DNA of 64,000 nt from Algihabitans albus. GTDB lineage: Bacteria; Pseudomonadota; Alphaproteobacteria; Kiloniellales; DSM-21159. Numbering within the stretch: position 1 is the stretch's first letter; every line of letters begins with the position of its first letter. A model generated the notes under the pieces. It made no database searches. It was not told the origin of the DNA and saw only the letters and a program-made list of their open reading frames with translations. This document shows, piece by piece, positions 8,696 to 16,405 of the stretch. The translations under genes were made by a program, and so were the position numbers. The DNA lies in contig NZ_QXNY01000007.1 of the NCBI RefSeq assembly GCF_003572205.1, positions 62,001-126,000 of the forward strand. The letters run 5' to 3'.

Positions 8696-10249
8696 CTAAG
8701 CCGCCGTGTTCTGCAGGCTGCGATAAAGGTCGGTGCCTTCCTGCGCCAGGGTGTCAGCGGTCTGTACGGCTTCGGCGATGGAGTCCAGGCTGGTGCTGAC
8801 TTCACCGACCGCCCCGGCCGCCGACTGCATGTTCGCGGCGATCTCGCGCGTCGTCTCGGTCTGTTCCTCGACCGCTCCGGCCACGCCCGTGACGCTTTTT
8901 TCCACCGAGGTCACGGCGTTCTTGATGCTGTCGAGACGCTGGACGACGTCGCCGGCGATGGACTGCATGCCGGCGATTTCCGTGGAAACCTGCTCGGTGG
9001 CCTTGGCCACCTGGGTCGCCAGCAGCTTGACCTCCGAGGCAACGACGGCGAAGCCCTTGCCCGCCTCGCCGGCGCGGGCGGACTCGATGGTTGCGTTGAG
9101 GGCCAGCATGTTGATCTGTCCGGCGATCTCCTGGATCACCGAGACGATGCTGTTCATGGCGTCCGCCGCGCCGACGAGTTGCTGGGTCGCGGTGTCTGCC
9201 TTCGCGGTCTCCTCCATCGCCGTTCCGACCTGTTCGGTGGAGAGGGTCATGCTCTGCGAGATTTCGGTCGCGGAGGCCTGAAACTGCCCCGCCGCCGCCG
9301 CCGCCGATTGGACCACCTGCGCCGTTTCATTGGATGCGGCGGCCGCCGAGGTCGTCTGCTCGTTGGCGGTGCCGACGGCTGCCAGGATCTTGTCGAGATT
9401 GCCGTCCACCAGCTTGCCGACGCGCTCGGCTTCGTGGCGCGCGTGGACGCGCTGGGTGATGTCCGTGGCGTAGAGTACGACCTTGAAGGGCTTGCCGTCG
9501 GGATCGAGGATGGCGTTGTAGGAGGCCTGCAGCCATAGCTCCCTGCCATCCTTGCCGATCCGCTTGACCTCCGAGGCGCGATGCTCGCCGCGCGCCAGCG
9601 CCTCCCAAAACTCCCGGTAGTCCCGGCTTTGCGCGTCGTCGGGCACGAGCAGGAGCCGATGGTTTTGGCCGATAACCTCCTCGAGGCGATAACCGACCGC
9701 GTTCAGGAAGTTCTCGTTGGCGTCGAGAATGGTGCCGTCGAGCTGGAAGGACACCACCGCCTGGGACGTGTTGATCGCCGCGATCTGTCCGCTGTAGTCG
9801 GCGTTCTGCAGCGTTTGGGCGGTGACGTCGATGGCATGCTTGATGACCTTGACGACCCGGCCGCGCGCATCGACGACGGGACTGTAAGTCGCCTGAATCC
9901 AGATCGGCCGCCCGCCCTTGGCAATGCGCTTGAAGACGCCGGTCGGCGGCTCGCCGCTGCGCAGATTGGCCCAGAACTGCCGGTAGGCATCGCTCTCGGC
10001 GAAGAGCGGATCGACGAAGAGGCTGTGATGCCGGCCCTGGATTTCCGCCAGATCGTAGCCCATGGCCGCCAGGAAGTTATGGTTGGCGGTGATGATCGTA
10101 CCGTCAGGCTCGAAATGAATGATGGCCTGCGACCGATCCAGCTCCGCGAGCATCGAAGCTATTTCGACGGAGGTGACCTTGATCCTGCCGCCCGCCGATA
10201 TCCGGCCGCGCCCGGCACCTAGGATGCGGCCGAGGGAGAGGTGCGCCAT
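8696..10249 (-). CDS. Soluble methyl-accepting chemotaxis protein with two PAS domains
   Basis: This 517-residue chemoreceptor lacks membrane segments. Two PAS domains lie in tandem ([18 protein letters not shown] near 35 and [18 protein letters not shown] near 155), each followed by a PAC-like [20 protein letters not shown] or [12 protein letters not shown] segment. The signalling domain follows, with the hairpin tip [30 protein letters not shown]. The arrangement resembles Aer2- or energy-taxis-type cytoplasmic receptors that bind heme or flavin, but the cofactor is not evident. The start at 10249 has an AAAGGAC Shine-Dalgarno; the upstream in-frame extension is not protein-like. Confidence 0.93.
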   Translation of the reverse strand: MAHLSLGRILGAGRGRISAGGRIKVTSVEIASMLAELDRSQAIIHFEPDGTIITANHNFLAAMGYDLAEIQGRHHSLFVDPLFAESDAYRQFWANLRSGEPPTGVFKRIAKGGRPIWIQATYSPVVDARGRVVKVIKHAIDVTAQTLQNADYSGQIAAINTSQAVVSFQLDGTILDANENFLNAVGYRLEEVIGQNHRLLLVPDDAQSRDYREFWEALARGEHRASEVKRIGKDGRELWLQASYNAILDPDGKPFKVVLYATDITQRVHARHEAERVGKLVDGNLDKILAAVGTANEQTTSAAAASNETAQVVQSAAAAAGQFQASATEISQSMTLSTEQVGTAMEETAKADTATQQLVGAADAMNSIVSVIQEIAGQINMLALNATIESARAGEAGKGFAVVASEVKLLATQVAKATEQVSTEIAGMQSIAGDVVQRLDSIKNAVTSVEKSVTGVAGAVEEQTETTREIAANMQSAAGAVGEVSTSLDSIAEAVQTADTLAQEGTDLYRSLQNTAA

Positions 10250-10574
10250 GAGTCGTCCTTTAGCGAAAAGCAAAGCAGCGATGGTGTGAGCGGAGCCGAG
10301 AGGTGGCCACAGCGTTGACGATAATTGAATTCGGAGACTGCCCCCTAATGGTTGATGGAGGGTAAAATTTGATCGAGTTTTCCGAGTCTTAGCCGCTGCA
10401 GCCAGACCGATTTGCAAGTCGTTCGATTCTGCAAGACCAGCATAATTCAATCTGAAATTGTGCCGATTTGATAGATAGTCAGCGAACTACACTTCTAATT
10501 GTATCCAATTTACCACCGCTTAATCATAGCGTGACACTGTCCGATGCAAACAAAGGGTAGTCCGGAGGAGCCCC
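10250..10574. promoter_or_regulatory. AT-rich divergent intergenic region
   Basis: About 325 bp separate the soluble chemoreceptor from the secreted sensor-like gene. The stretch 10320-10530 is markedly AT-rich for this genome, with several AATTG/CAATT runs, as expected for two divergent promoters. I see no gene or clear operator in it. Confidence 0.5.
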
Positions 10575-11189
10575 ATGCGCCGCATCTTGCTCAAATTAGC
10601 TATTTCCCTCGCGTTTCTACCGTTGGCTATCGGCGCGGTTGTCGGATCGGCCGAAGCCGACGCGCCGCGGGTGCAGATTTCCGAGGCCGACCTGGATCTG
10701 ATGCGCGACTGGGTCGCGGTGCCGGTCACCATCGCGACGCTGCGCGGACTCAATGCCGAGCAAAACGCGCTGTCGCAAGCCGATATCGATGCGCTTGACA
10801 AGGAGTGGCGGGCCGAGCGCGAGCGGATCGGCGACCGGCCCCTGGTGGCCGAACTGATGGCCCGGCCGCTGTCCAACTATCTGCTTCGCCGTCAGGCCAT
10901 GGCCGGCGGCCTCTACACCGAGATCTTCGTGGTCACCGACCGCGGCCTGAACGCCGGGCAGAGCGCCGTGACCGGCGACTACTGGCAAGGTGACGAGGCG
11001 AAGTTCACAAAGACCTTCGAGGTCGGCGCCGATGCGGTCTTCATCGACGAAGCCGAATTACACGAGGCTTCCGGCACCTGGCGGCAGCAGGTCAACTTCA
11101 CCATCCCCGACCCCGAAACCGGCGCGCCGATCGGCGCCGTGACCATCGAGATCAACTTGACCGAACTGGCACGCCGCCGCGCGCTCTAG
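10575..11189 (+). CDS. Secreted protein resembling a single Cache/PDC sensor domain
   Basis: This 204-residue protein has a clear signal peptide (MRRILLKLAISLAFLPLAIG, cleavage near AEA-DA) and no later membrane helix. The mature part resembles a stand-alone Cache-type ligand-binding domain: a long helix, then YTEIFVVTDRGLNAGQSAVT and GDYWQGDEAKFTKTF, then a strand pair ending GAPIGAVTIEINL. A GGAGGAG precedes the ATG. It lies 69 bp before a transmembrane chemoreceptor on the same strand, so it may be a soluble periplasmic sensor working with that receptor; this is inference. Its TAG stop lies within a CTCTAGAG palindrome. Confidence 0.7.
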   Translation: MRRILLKLAISLAFLPLAIGAVVGSAEADAPRVQISEADLDLMRDWVAVPVTIATLRGLNAEQNALSQADIDALDKEWRAERERIGDRPLVAELMARPLSNYLLRRQAMAGGLYTEIFVVTDRGLNAGQSAVTGDYWQGDEAKFTKTFEVGADAVFIDEAELHEASGTWRQQVNFTIPDPETGAPIGAVTIEINLTELARRRAL

Positions 11190-11258
11190 AGTCCGCACAG
11201 AATCCGGCGCCCCGGTTCGCGCCAGACCCCGGACCGCCGAAACACGGAGTCCTCGACC

Positions 11259-12944
11259 ATGACCTTCCTCGACAATCTGCCCATCGTGCGCAAACTTACG
11301 GTGGCTTTCGCCGGTATGTTCCTGATCGGCGTTCTGGCCTCGGGCGTTGGCCTCATGCAGATGTCCGCGATCCAGGAAAGCGCCCAGGCCACGCGCACCA
11401 CGATCGAAACGCGCGGTCATCTGGAGGAGCTGCGCGAGGCCTTCATCGAACAGCAGGGTGCCATCCGCGCGCTCCTGCTGAGTGGCGAGCGGGCCTATGT
11501 CGCGCAGTACGATCAGGCCGTCGAGCGTTACGGACTCTCCTATGGGGTGGCCCGCAACTCGCTCAGCGACCAGGAAAGTGTCTTGACGAAGCTGGCGGCG
11601 CTCAACGAGGAGGTCGCGGCCTGGCAGAACGACGTGGCCGCCCGTCAGATCCGGTTGATGCGGGAGCCGCTGACCATCGACGAGGCGCGGGCGATGGAGG
11701 TTTCCGGCCTCTCCACCATGGCCATGCAACGGGTCCAACAGATCTATGTCGGTCTCCTTGAGGGTAAGCGCGTCGAGATCGAAAACCGCGCAGCCGAGGA
11801 GAACGCGGCCTTCTCGACCGCCTTCGCCGTGCTGATCGCAGGCGCTCTGCTTTCGCTCGCGGCGGCCGTCGGCTTCTGCCTGCTGCTGGTGCGCAGCCTG
11901 TCGCGTCCGATCTCCGCCATGACCCGGGCCATGAGCCGGCTGGCCGACGGCGATACCTCGGTCGAGGTGCCGAGCGTTGGGCGCGGCGACGAGGTCGGTG
12001 CCATGGCCGCGGCGGTTCAGGTCTTCAAGGACAACGCCATCCGCAACGCGGAGCTTGCCGCCGCCTCGGAACAGGAGGCCGCCGAGCGGTCGGCGCGCGC
12101 CGACCGACTGCGCGGCGTAACGGAGAGTTTCAGCCGTGACATCGGCGACGTGCTGGATCAGGTGACCGGCGCCGCGCGGCAGCTCCAGGGAACCAGCACC
12201 AGTCTGACCTCGACGGCGCAGGAGACAAGCGAGCGTGCCTCCAACGTCGCTTCCTCCTCCGAACGGGCCAGCCAGAACGTCGAGACCGTCGCCGCGGCCT
12301 CGGAGGAGTTGGGGGCCTCGATCCAGGAGATCACCCGACAGGTCAACAAGCAGCGGGAACTGGCCGGCGAGGCGGCCAAGGACGCGAAGGCGAGCGATGC
12401 CGAGGTGCGCCGGCTGGCCGACAGTGCCCAGAAGATCGGCGACGTGGTCAGCCTGATCACGGACATTGCCGAGCAGACCAATCTGCTGGCGTTGAACGCG
12501 ACGATTGAAGCCGCCCGTGCGGGCGAAGCGGGCAAGGGCTTCGCGGTGGTGGCCAGCGAAGTCAAGAACCTGGCCAGCCAGACCGCCAAGGCGACGGAGC
12601 AGATCTCCAGGGATATCGACGCGATTCAGTCCCAGACCTCCGCTACCGTTGGCTCCATCGACGTAATCGGCCAGCGCATCGGCTCGATCAGCGAGATCGC
12701 CACCGCCGTTGCCACCGCCGTCGAGGAACAGTCGGCCGCGACCCAGGAGATTTCGCGCAATGTCCAGTCGGCCGCGGCCGGCGCGCGCGACGTCAACGAC
12801 AACATCTCCGGCGTCACCGAAACGGCGGGCGGGCTCGACCGCTCTTCCTCGGAACTCGCCGATGCTTCGCGAGTCCTGACCACCCAGTCGGAAGAACTGC
12901 AGCGCTTCGTCGCCCGTTTCGTCGAGGACGTCCGGGCGGCGTGA
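11259..12944 (+). CDS. Transmembrane methyl-accepting chemotaxis protein with four-helix-bundle sensor and HAMP
   Basis: This 561-residue receptor has TM1 near 15-35 ([20 protein letters not shown]), a periplasmic helical region of about 150 residues of the 4HB_MCP type and TM2 near 190-212. HAMP follows ([18 protein letters not shown]), then a coiled coil and a signalling tip, [20 protein letters not shown] with [23 protein letters not shown] precedes the ATG. It probably signals to a CheA/CheW array encoded elsewhere. The gene immediately upstream encodes a secreted sensor-like protein that may present ligands to it. Confidence 0.95.
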   Translation: MTFLDNLPIVRKLTVAFAGMFLIGVLASGVGLMQMSAIQESAQATRTTIETRGHLEELREAFIEQQGAIRALLLSGERAYVAQYDQAVERYGLSYGVARNSLSDQESVLTKLAALNEEVAAWQNDVAARQIRLMREPLTIDEARAMEVSGLSTMAMQRVQQIYVGLLEGKRVEIENRAAEENAAFSTAFAVLIAGALLSLAAAVGFCLLLVRSLSRPISAMTRAMSRLADGDTSVEVPSVGRGDEVGAMAAAVQVFKDNAIRNAELAAASEQEAAERSARADRLRGVTESFSRDIGDVLDQVTGAARQLQGTSTSLTSTAQETSERASNVASSSERASQNVETVAAASEELGASIQEITRQVNKQRELAGEAAKDAKASDAEVRRLADSAQKIGDVVSLITDIAEQTNLLALNATIEAARAGEAGKGFAVVASEVKNLASQTAKATEQISRDIDAIQSQTSATVGSIDVIGQRIGSISEIATAVATAVEEQSAATQEISRNVQSAAAGARDVNDNISGVTETAGGLDRSSSELADASRVLTTQSEELQRFVARFVEDVRAA

Positions 12945-12969
12945 CGGTGGTATACCGGCCTATGGCATC

Positions 12970-13003
12970 GACGGGCACGGCAGAGCCGAGCCCGTCCCGC
13001 TTT
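12970..13003 (+). terminator. Possible rho-independent terminator after the chemoreceptor
   Basis: GACGGGC at 12970-12976 pairs with GCCCGTC at 12990-12996, followed after CCGC by a TTTT run. The stem is short and the U-tract is displaced, so this is only a plausible terminator. Confidence 0.4.
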
Positions 13004-13203
13004 TGCTTTGCCGGTCCCGCGCTTCGTGCTATCGAACTGAAATGACTGTTCGTTCGTTCATCTCCGTCAGAAGCCGCGCCTCGCTGCGCGGCGATCTGCG
13101 ACGAGGGTGCGGCCGCCGACGCGCGGCCTGAGCCGGCCTCGTGCGTTGGCGCGAAGGGCGGCTCCTGTCAGTCCCTTCGACCGCACCGCGAGAGTTCCGA
13201 ACG

Positions 13204-13737
13204 ATGAGCTACGAGATCCAGCAGGCCACACCCGCAGACGACGCCCAGATCGAGGCGTTGCTCGACCGCACCTTCGGCTACGACCGCAAGCAGCGGACCT
13301 CCTACCGGCTGCGTGACGGGATCGCGCCGCTTCCGCGGCTGTCCTTCGTCGCGCGCCATGCCGACGGCGGCCTGCTGGCCTCGATCCGCTACTGGCCGAT
13401 CCGAATCGCGCGGACGCCCGCGATCCTGCTCGGTCCCCTGGCCGTCGAGCCGGCCTTGCAGGGACAGGGTTACGGCAAGGCGCTGGTCCGTCACAGCCTG
13501 AGCGAGGCGAAGCGCCAGGGGCACCGTCTTTGCGTCGTGATCGGTGCGCCCGGCTACTATGAACCCTTCGGCTTCGTCTCGGCGCCGGCCGCCGGCCTGG
13601 TGATGCCCGGCCCGGTCGCGCCGGAGCGCTTTCAGGTGCTGGCGCTGCGGGCGGGCGCGCTGGCGGGCTTGCATGGCGTGCTGGGCCGGACGGATGCCGC
13701 CGACCCGGAGAGCGACCGCGCGCCGCGCCGCGCCTAG
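13204..13737 (+). CDS. GNAT-family N-acetyltransferase (YhbS-like)
   Basis: This 177-residue acetyl-CoA-dependent transferase has the acetyl-CoA pyrophosphate-binding motif LAVEPALQGQGYGKALV near residues 79-95 (Q/R-x-x-G-x-G/A) and YEPFGF near 119-124, typical of YhbS-like members. The acceptor is unknown. The start at 13204 begins the fold; the longer reading from 13141 adds a non-conserved arginine-rich stretch. The TAG stop at 13735-13737 lies inside a perfect 22-bp palindrome that also contains the stop codon of the facing tspO gene. Confidence 0.85.
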   Translation: MSYEIQQATPADDAQIEALLDRTFGYDRKQRTSYRLRDGIAPLPRLSFVARHADGGLLASIRYWPIRIARTPAILLGPLAVEPALQGQGYGKALVRHSLSEAKRQGHRLCVVIGAPGYYEPFGFVSAPAAGLVMPGPVAPERFQVLALRAGALAGLHGVLGRTDAADPESDRAPRRA

Positions 13738-13755
13738 AGCGCGATCGCGCTCTAG
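13734..13755. terminator. Perfect 22-bp palindrome carrying both stop codons of a convergent gene pair
   Basis: The sequence is CTAGAGCGCGA on one arm and its exact reverse complement on the other, centred on GATC. The GNAT stop (13735-13737) and the tspO stop (13752-13754, minus strand) are both within it. It can form a hairpin in either transcript, so it may act as a compact bidirectional terminator or 3'-end stabiliser. There is no U-tract on either side. Confidence 0.55.
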
Positions 13756-14264
13756 TTCAACACCACGATGCCGGCGTTCAGGACAGCGGCGTAGGTCAGC
13801 CACAGCAGATAGGGGACCAGCAGCCAGGCGGCCGGACGGCTGAGGTCGGCGAAGCTGCGTGCGGTCAGGGCCACGAGCAGGAAGAGCAGCAGAATCACCA
13901 GCAGGCCGAGCAGGGGCGCCTGGGCCCCGAAGAAGACGAAGGGCCAGGTGAAGTTGACGGCCAGTTGGAGGCCCCAGAGCAGCAGCGGTTTGCGTGCCCG
14001 TTCCGGTTCGCCCGCCGCCACGGCCGCCCGCCAGACCAGCCAGGCGGCCACCGCCATCAGAACGAAGAGTAGGGTCCAGGCGACCGGGAAGGCCCAGCCG
14101 GGCGGTTTGACTGCAAGCTGCGCGAGCCCGTCGTACCAGTCCTGATTGGCCTCGGCTGGAAAGCGGCCGATCTGCCCGACGCCCAGGGGCAGCGCCAAAA
14201 ACCCGGCAAGCAGGAGCCAGTCGCGCGCCGTCGTCCGCCGGGCGGCTTGCGGCGGCTCCGTCAT
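13752..14264 (-). CDS. tspO: TspO/MBR (translocator protein) family membrane protein
   Basis: This 170-residue protein has five predicted membrane helices and TspO signatures: KPPGWAFPVAWTLLFVLMAV near 52-71, WGLQLAVNFTWPFVFF near 97-112 (the conserved W-x-x-Q-x-x-x-N-x-x-W pattern), and a terminal PYLLWLTYAAVLNAGIVVLN. TspO proteins bind porphyrins and in alphaproteobacteria influence pigment or oxygen-linked regulation. Its start overlaps the stop of the upstream VWA-like gene (ATGA), so it is translationally coupled to the MoxR operon, an unusual neighbour for it. Confidence 0.92.
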   Translation of the reverse strand: MTEPPQAARRTTARDWLLLAGFLALPLGVGQIGRFPAEANQDWYDGLAQLAVKPPGWAFPVAWTLLFVLMAVAAWLVWRAAVAAGEPERARKPLLLWGLQLAVNFTWPFVFFGAQAPLLGLLVILLLFLLVALTARSFADLSRPAAWLLVPYLLWLTYAAVLNAGIVVLN

Positions 14265-16390
14265 CGGCCTTCGCGCCGCCAGGCGAAAAGCAGGGCGGCG
14301 AGGGCCAAGGCCAGGGCGGCCAGTTCCGGCAGCAACGGGCGGGTCTCGACCCCGGTCACCACGAAGGCGCCCTGTCCGACCACGCCGAACCAGTCGTTGC
14401 CGGCGCGGTCGCGGTCGGCCCGGATCTTGCGCACGGCGATGTCGGCGTTCTCGAGAAGGCCCTGGGCGCGCCCGCCGGTTGCCTCGATCACGGGTGCCAG
14501 GATCTCGTCGGTCGCGCGCAGGTCCGCCATCTCGATGGGATTGACCGGGCCGGCCGCGGCCAGGGCGACGCGCTCGCCATCGCTGACGCGGTAGACGCCG
14601 GGCTGATCGACCGGCAGCGCGGCGGCGGCCCGTCCGGGGCCGCTGGCCTCCAGGTCCAGCGTCACGGTCTCGCCGTTCGGCAGGGTCACCTCGACGGACG
14701 ACCAGTCCTCCTCCAGGCTGCGCTGCTCGATCTCCAGGCGGTCGCCGTGGACGGCGGCGCGCAGATCTTCCTCCTCCAGGTCCGGTTCCTTCATCAGCCA
14801 GTGCGCGACCCGCCGCGTCAGTTCGGCCTGCGGACCGCCGCCCTCGAAGCCGCGCGACCAGAGCCAGATGTGGTCGCTGGTCAACTGGGCGACCCGGCCC
14901 TCGCCGATGCGGTCGAGCACCAGCAGCGGCCGCTCGTCGGCACCGGTCATCAGGATTTCGCCGTCCCGGGCATCCGTGTCGACCTGGCGGAACCAGCGGC
15001 CCCAGCCGGGCGGTCCCTCCTCACCCGCCAGCAGAGCGCCGGGCAGGGCCGAGGTGACAGGGTGGCGGTGGCCGAGGTCGGTGACCGCGGCGTGGAAGGG
15101 GCGCTCCACGACGTCGCCGGTGGGCGTCGCCGGCAGGACGCGGCCGAGCGGTGTGCGATAGAGCGACAGCGGCGTGGCGAAGGCGGGGCCGACCGCCTCG
15201 AAGAGCGCGCCGCCTTCCTCGACGTAGCGGGCGATGTTCTCCAGGTAGAGGTTCGGCAGGACGCCGCGGCGGCGGTAGCGGTCGAAGATCACCAGGTCGA
15301 ACTCGTCGAGTTTCACCTCGAAGAGTTCGCGCGTCGGGAAGGCGATCAGGGACAGCTCGTGGATCGGCGTGCCGTCCTGTTTCTCGGGCGGCCGCAGGAT
15401 GGTGAAGTGCACCAGGTCGACGCTGGGGTCCGATTTGAGAATGTTGCGCCAGGCCCGCTCGCCGACATGGGGCTCGCCCGAGACCAGCAGGACGCGCAGG
15501 CGGTCGCGCACGCCGTTGACCACGACGGCGGCGGTGTTGTTGCGTAAGGTCAGTTCGTCCGGCCCGGCCTCGGCCTCGATCTCGATCACCGTCGCGCCGC
15601 GGCGCTCGACCTCGAAGCTGTACTCCACCTCGCTGCCGAGCGGTACGCGCAGCAGTTCCGGTTCGGCGCCGTCGCGGGCGATCCGCAGAGTGGCCTGGCC
15701 GCCGGGCGCGGACTCGGGCAGATCGTCGACGCGCAGGGTGAGCGAGAGTTCGCGCCCGACGATGCCGTAGCCCGGCACGTTGGTGAGGGTCAGGCGCCGG
15801 TCGCGTTCGTCGTCGCGGCCGCTGCGCAGCAGATGGACGGGCGCATCCAGCGCGAACTGCTCGAGGCTCTCCGGAACGTCGTGGACCTGGCCGTCGCTGA
15901 TCAGGAAGACCGCGCCGACGCGGGTCTGCGCCACTTCGGACAGGGCCTGATCGACGGTGGCGAAGAGGTTCGTGCCGCCGCTCGCACCTCCCGTGCCGCC
16001 AGGTCCGGGACCGGCCCCTCCCGTTCCGCCGCCCAAGCCGCCCCCTTCCGAGCGCACCACGCGAACCTCGGTATCGGGCAGGGCCTCCAGCGCCTCGGTC
16101 AGCGCGGCCAGGGCCGTCGTCTGCTGATCCGGGCGCGGCGCGATCTCCGTGCTCGGACTCTCGTCGAGCACCACCAGCGCCACGTCGCGCAGGGGCTCGC
16201 GCTCCTCCGACACCGCAGAGGGATTGGCGAGGGCCAGCAGCAGCGTGGCGGCGAAGAGCGCGCGCAGCAGGCCGCCGCGCGCCCTCTGCCAGAGCGTGGC
16301 GCCGCAAATCGCGGCGCTGGCCAGGGCCAGGGCCGCGAGCGCCGGCCAGGGAATCAGAGGGTCCCAGGCGAGGGTAAGATGATCCAGCAT
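14261..16390 (-). CDS. Membrane-anchored VWA-like protein with glutamine-amidotransferase-like domain
   Basis: This 709-residue protein has two N-terminal membrane helices (about 14-60). A VWA-type domain follows whose metal site looks intact: LVVLDESPST gives D-x-S-x-S, TNLF gives the Thr, and LISDGQVHD gives the Asp. A Gly-rich linker lies at 15975-16045. Further on are beta-rich regions and a GATase1-like fold (LVIFDRYRRRGVLPNLYLENIARYV, split here by eye), and a final membrane helix before RREGR. It ends the DUF58-DUF4159 series by 15-bp spacing and is coupled to tspO. The function is unknown; a role in the MoxR chaperone system is likely from context. Confidence 0.85.
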   Translation of the reverse strand: MLDHLTLAWDPLIPWPALAALALASAAICGATLWQRARGGLLRALFAATLLLALANPSAVSEEREPLRDVALVVLDESPSTEIAPRPDQQTTALAALTEALEALPDTEVRVVRSEGGGLGGGTGGAGPGPGGTGGASGGTNLFATVDQALSEVAQTRVGAVFLISDGQVHDVPESLEQFALDAPVHLLRSGRDDERDRRLTLTNVPGYGIVGRELSLTLRVDDLPESAPGGQATLRIARDGAEPELLRVPLGSEVEYSFEVERRGATVIEIEAEAGPDELTLRNNTAAVVVNGVRDRLRVLLVSGEPHVGERAWRNILKSDPSVDLVHFTILRPPEKQDGTPIHELSLIAFPTRELFEVKLDEFDLVIFDRYRRRGVLPNLYLENIARYVEEGGALFEAVGPAFATPLSLYRTPLGRVLPATPTGDVVERPFHAAVTDLGHRHPVTSALPGALLAGEEGPPGWGRWFRQVDTDARDGEILMTGADERPLLVLDRIGEGRVAQLTSDHIWLWSRGFEGGGPQAELTRRVAHWLMKEPDLEEEDLRAAVHGDRLEIEQRSLEEDWSSVEVTLPNGETVTLDLEASGPGRAAAALPVDQPGVYRVSDGERVALAAAGPVNPIEMADLRATDEILAPVIEATGGRAQGLLENADIAVRKIRADRDRAGNDWFGVVGQGAFVVTGVETRPLLPELAALALALAALLFAWRREGR

Positions 16391-16405
16391 GACGCGGCCG
16401 CCCTC

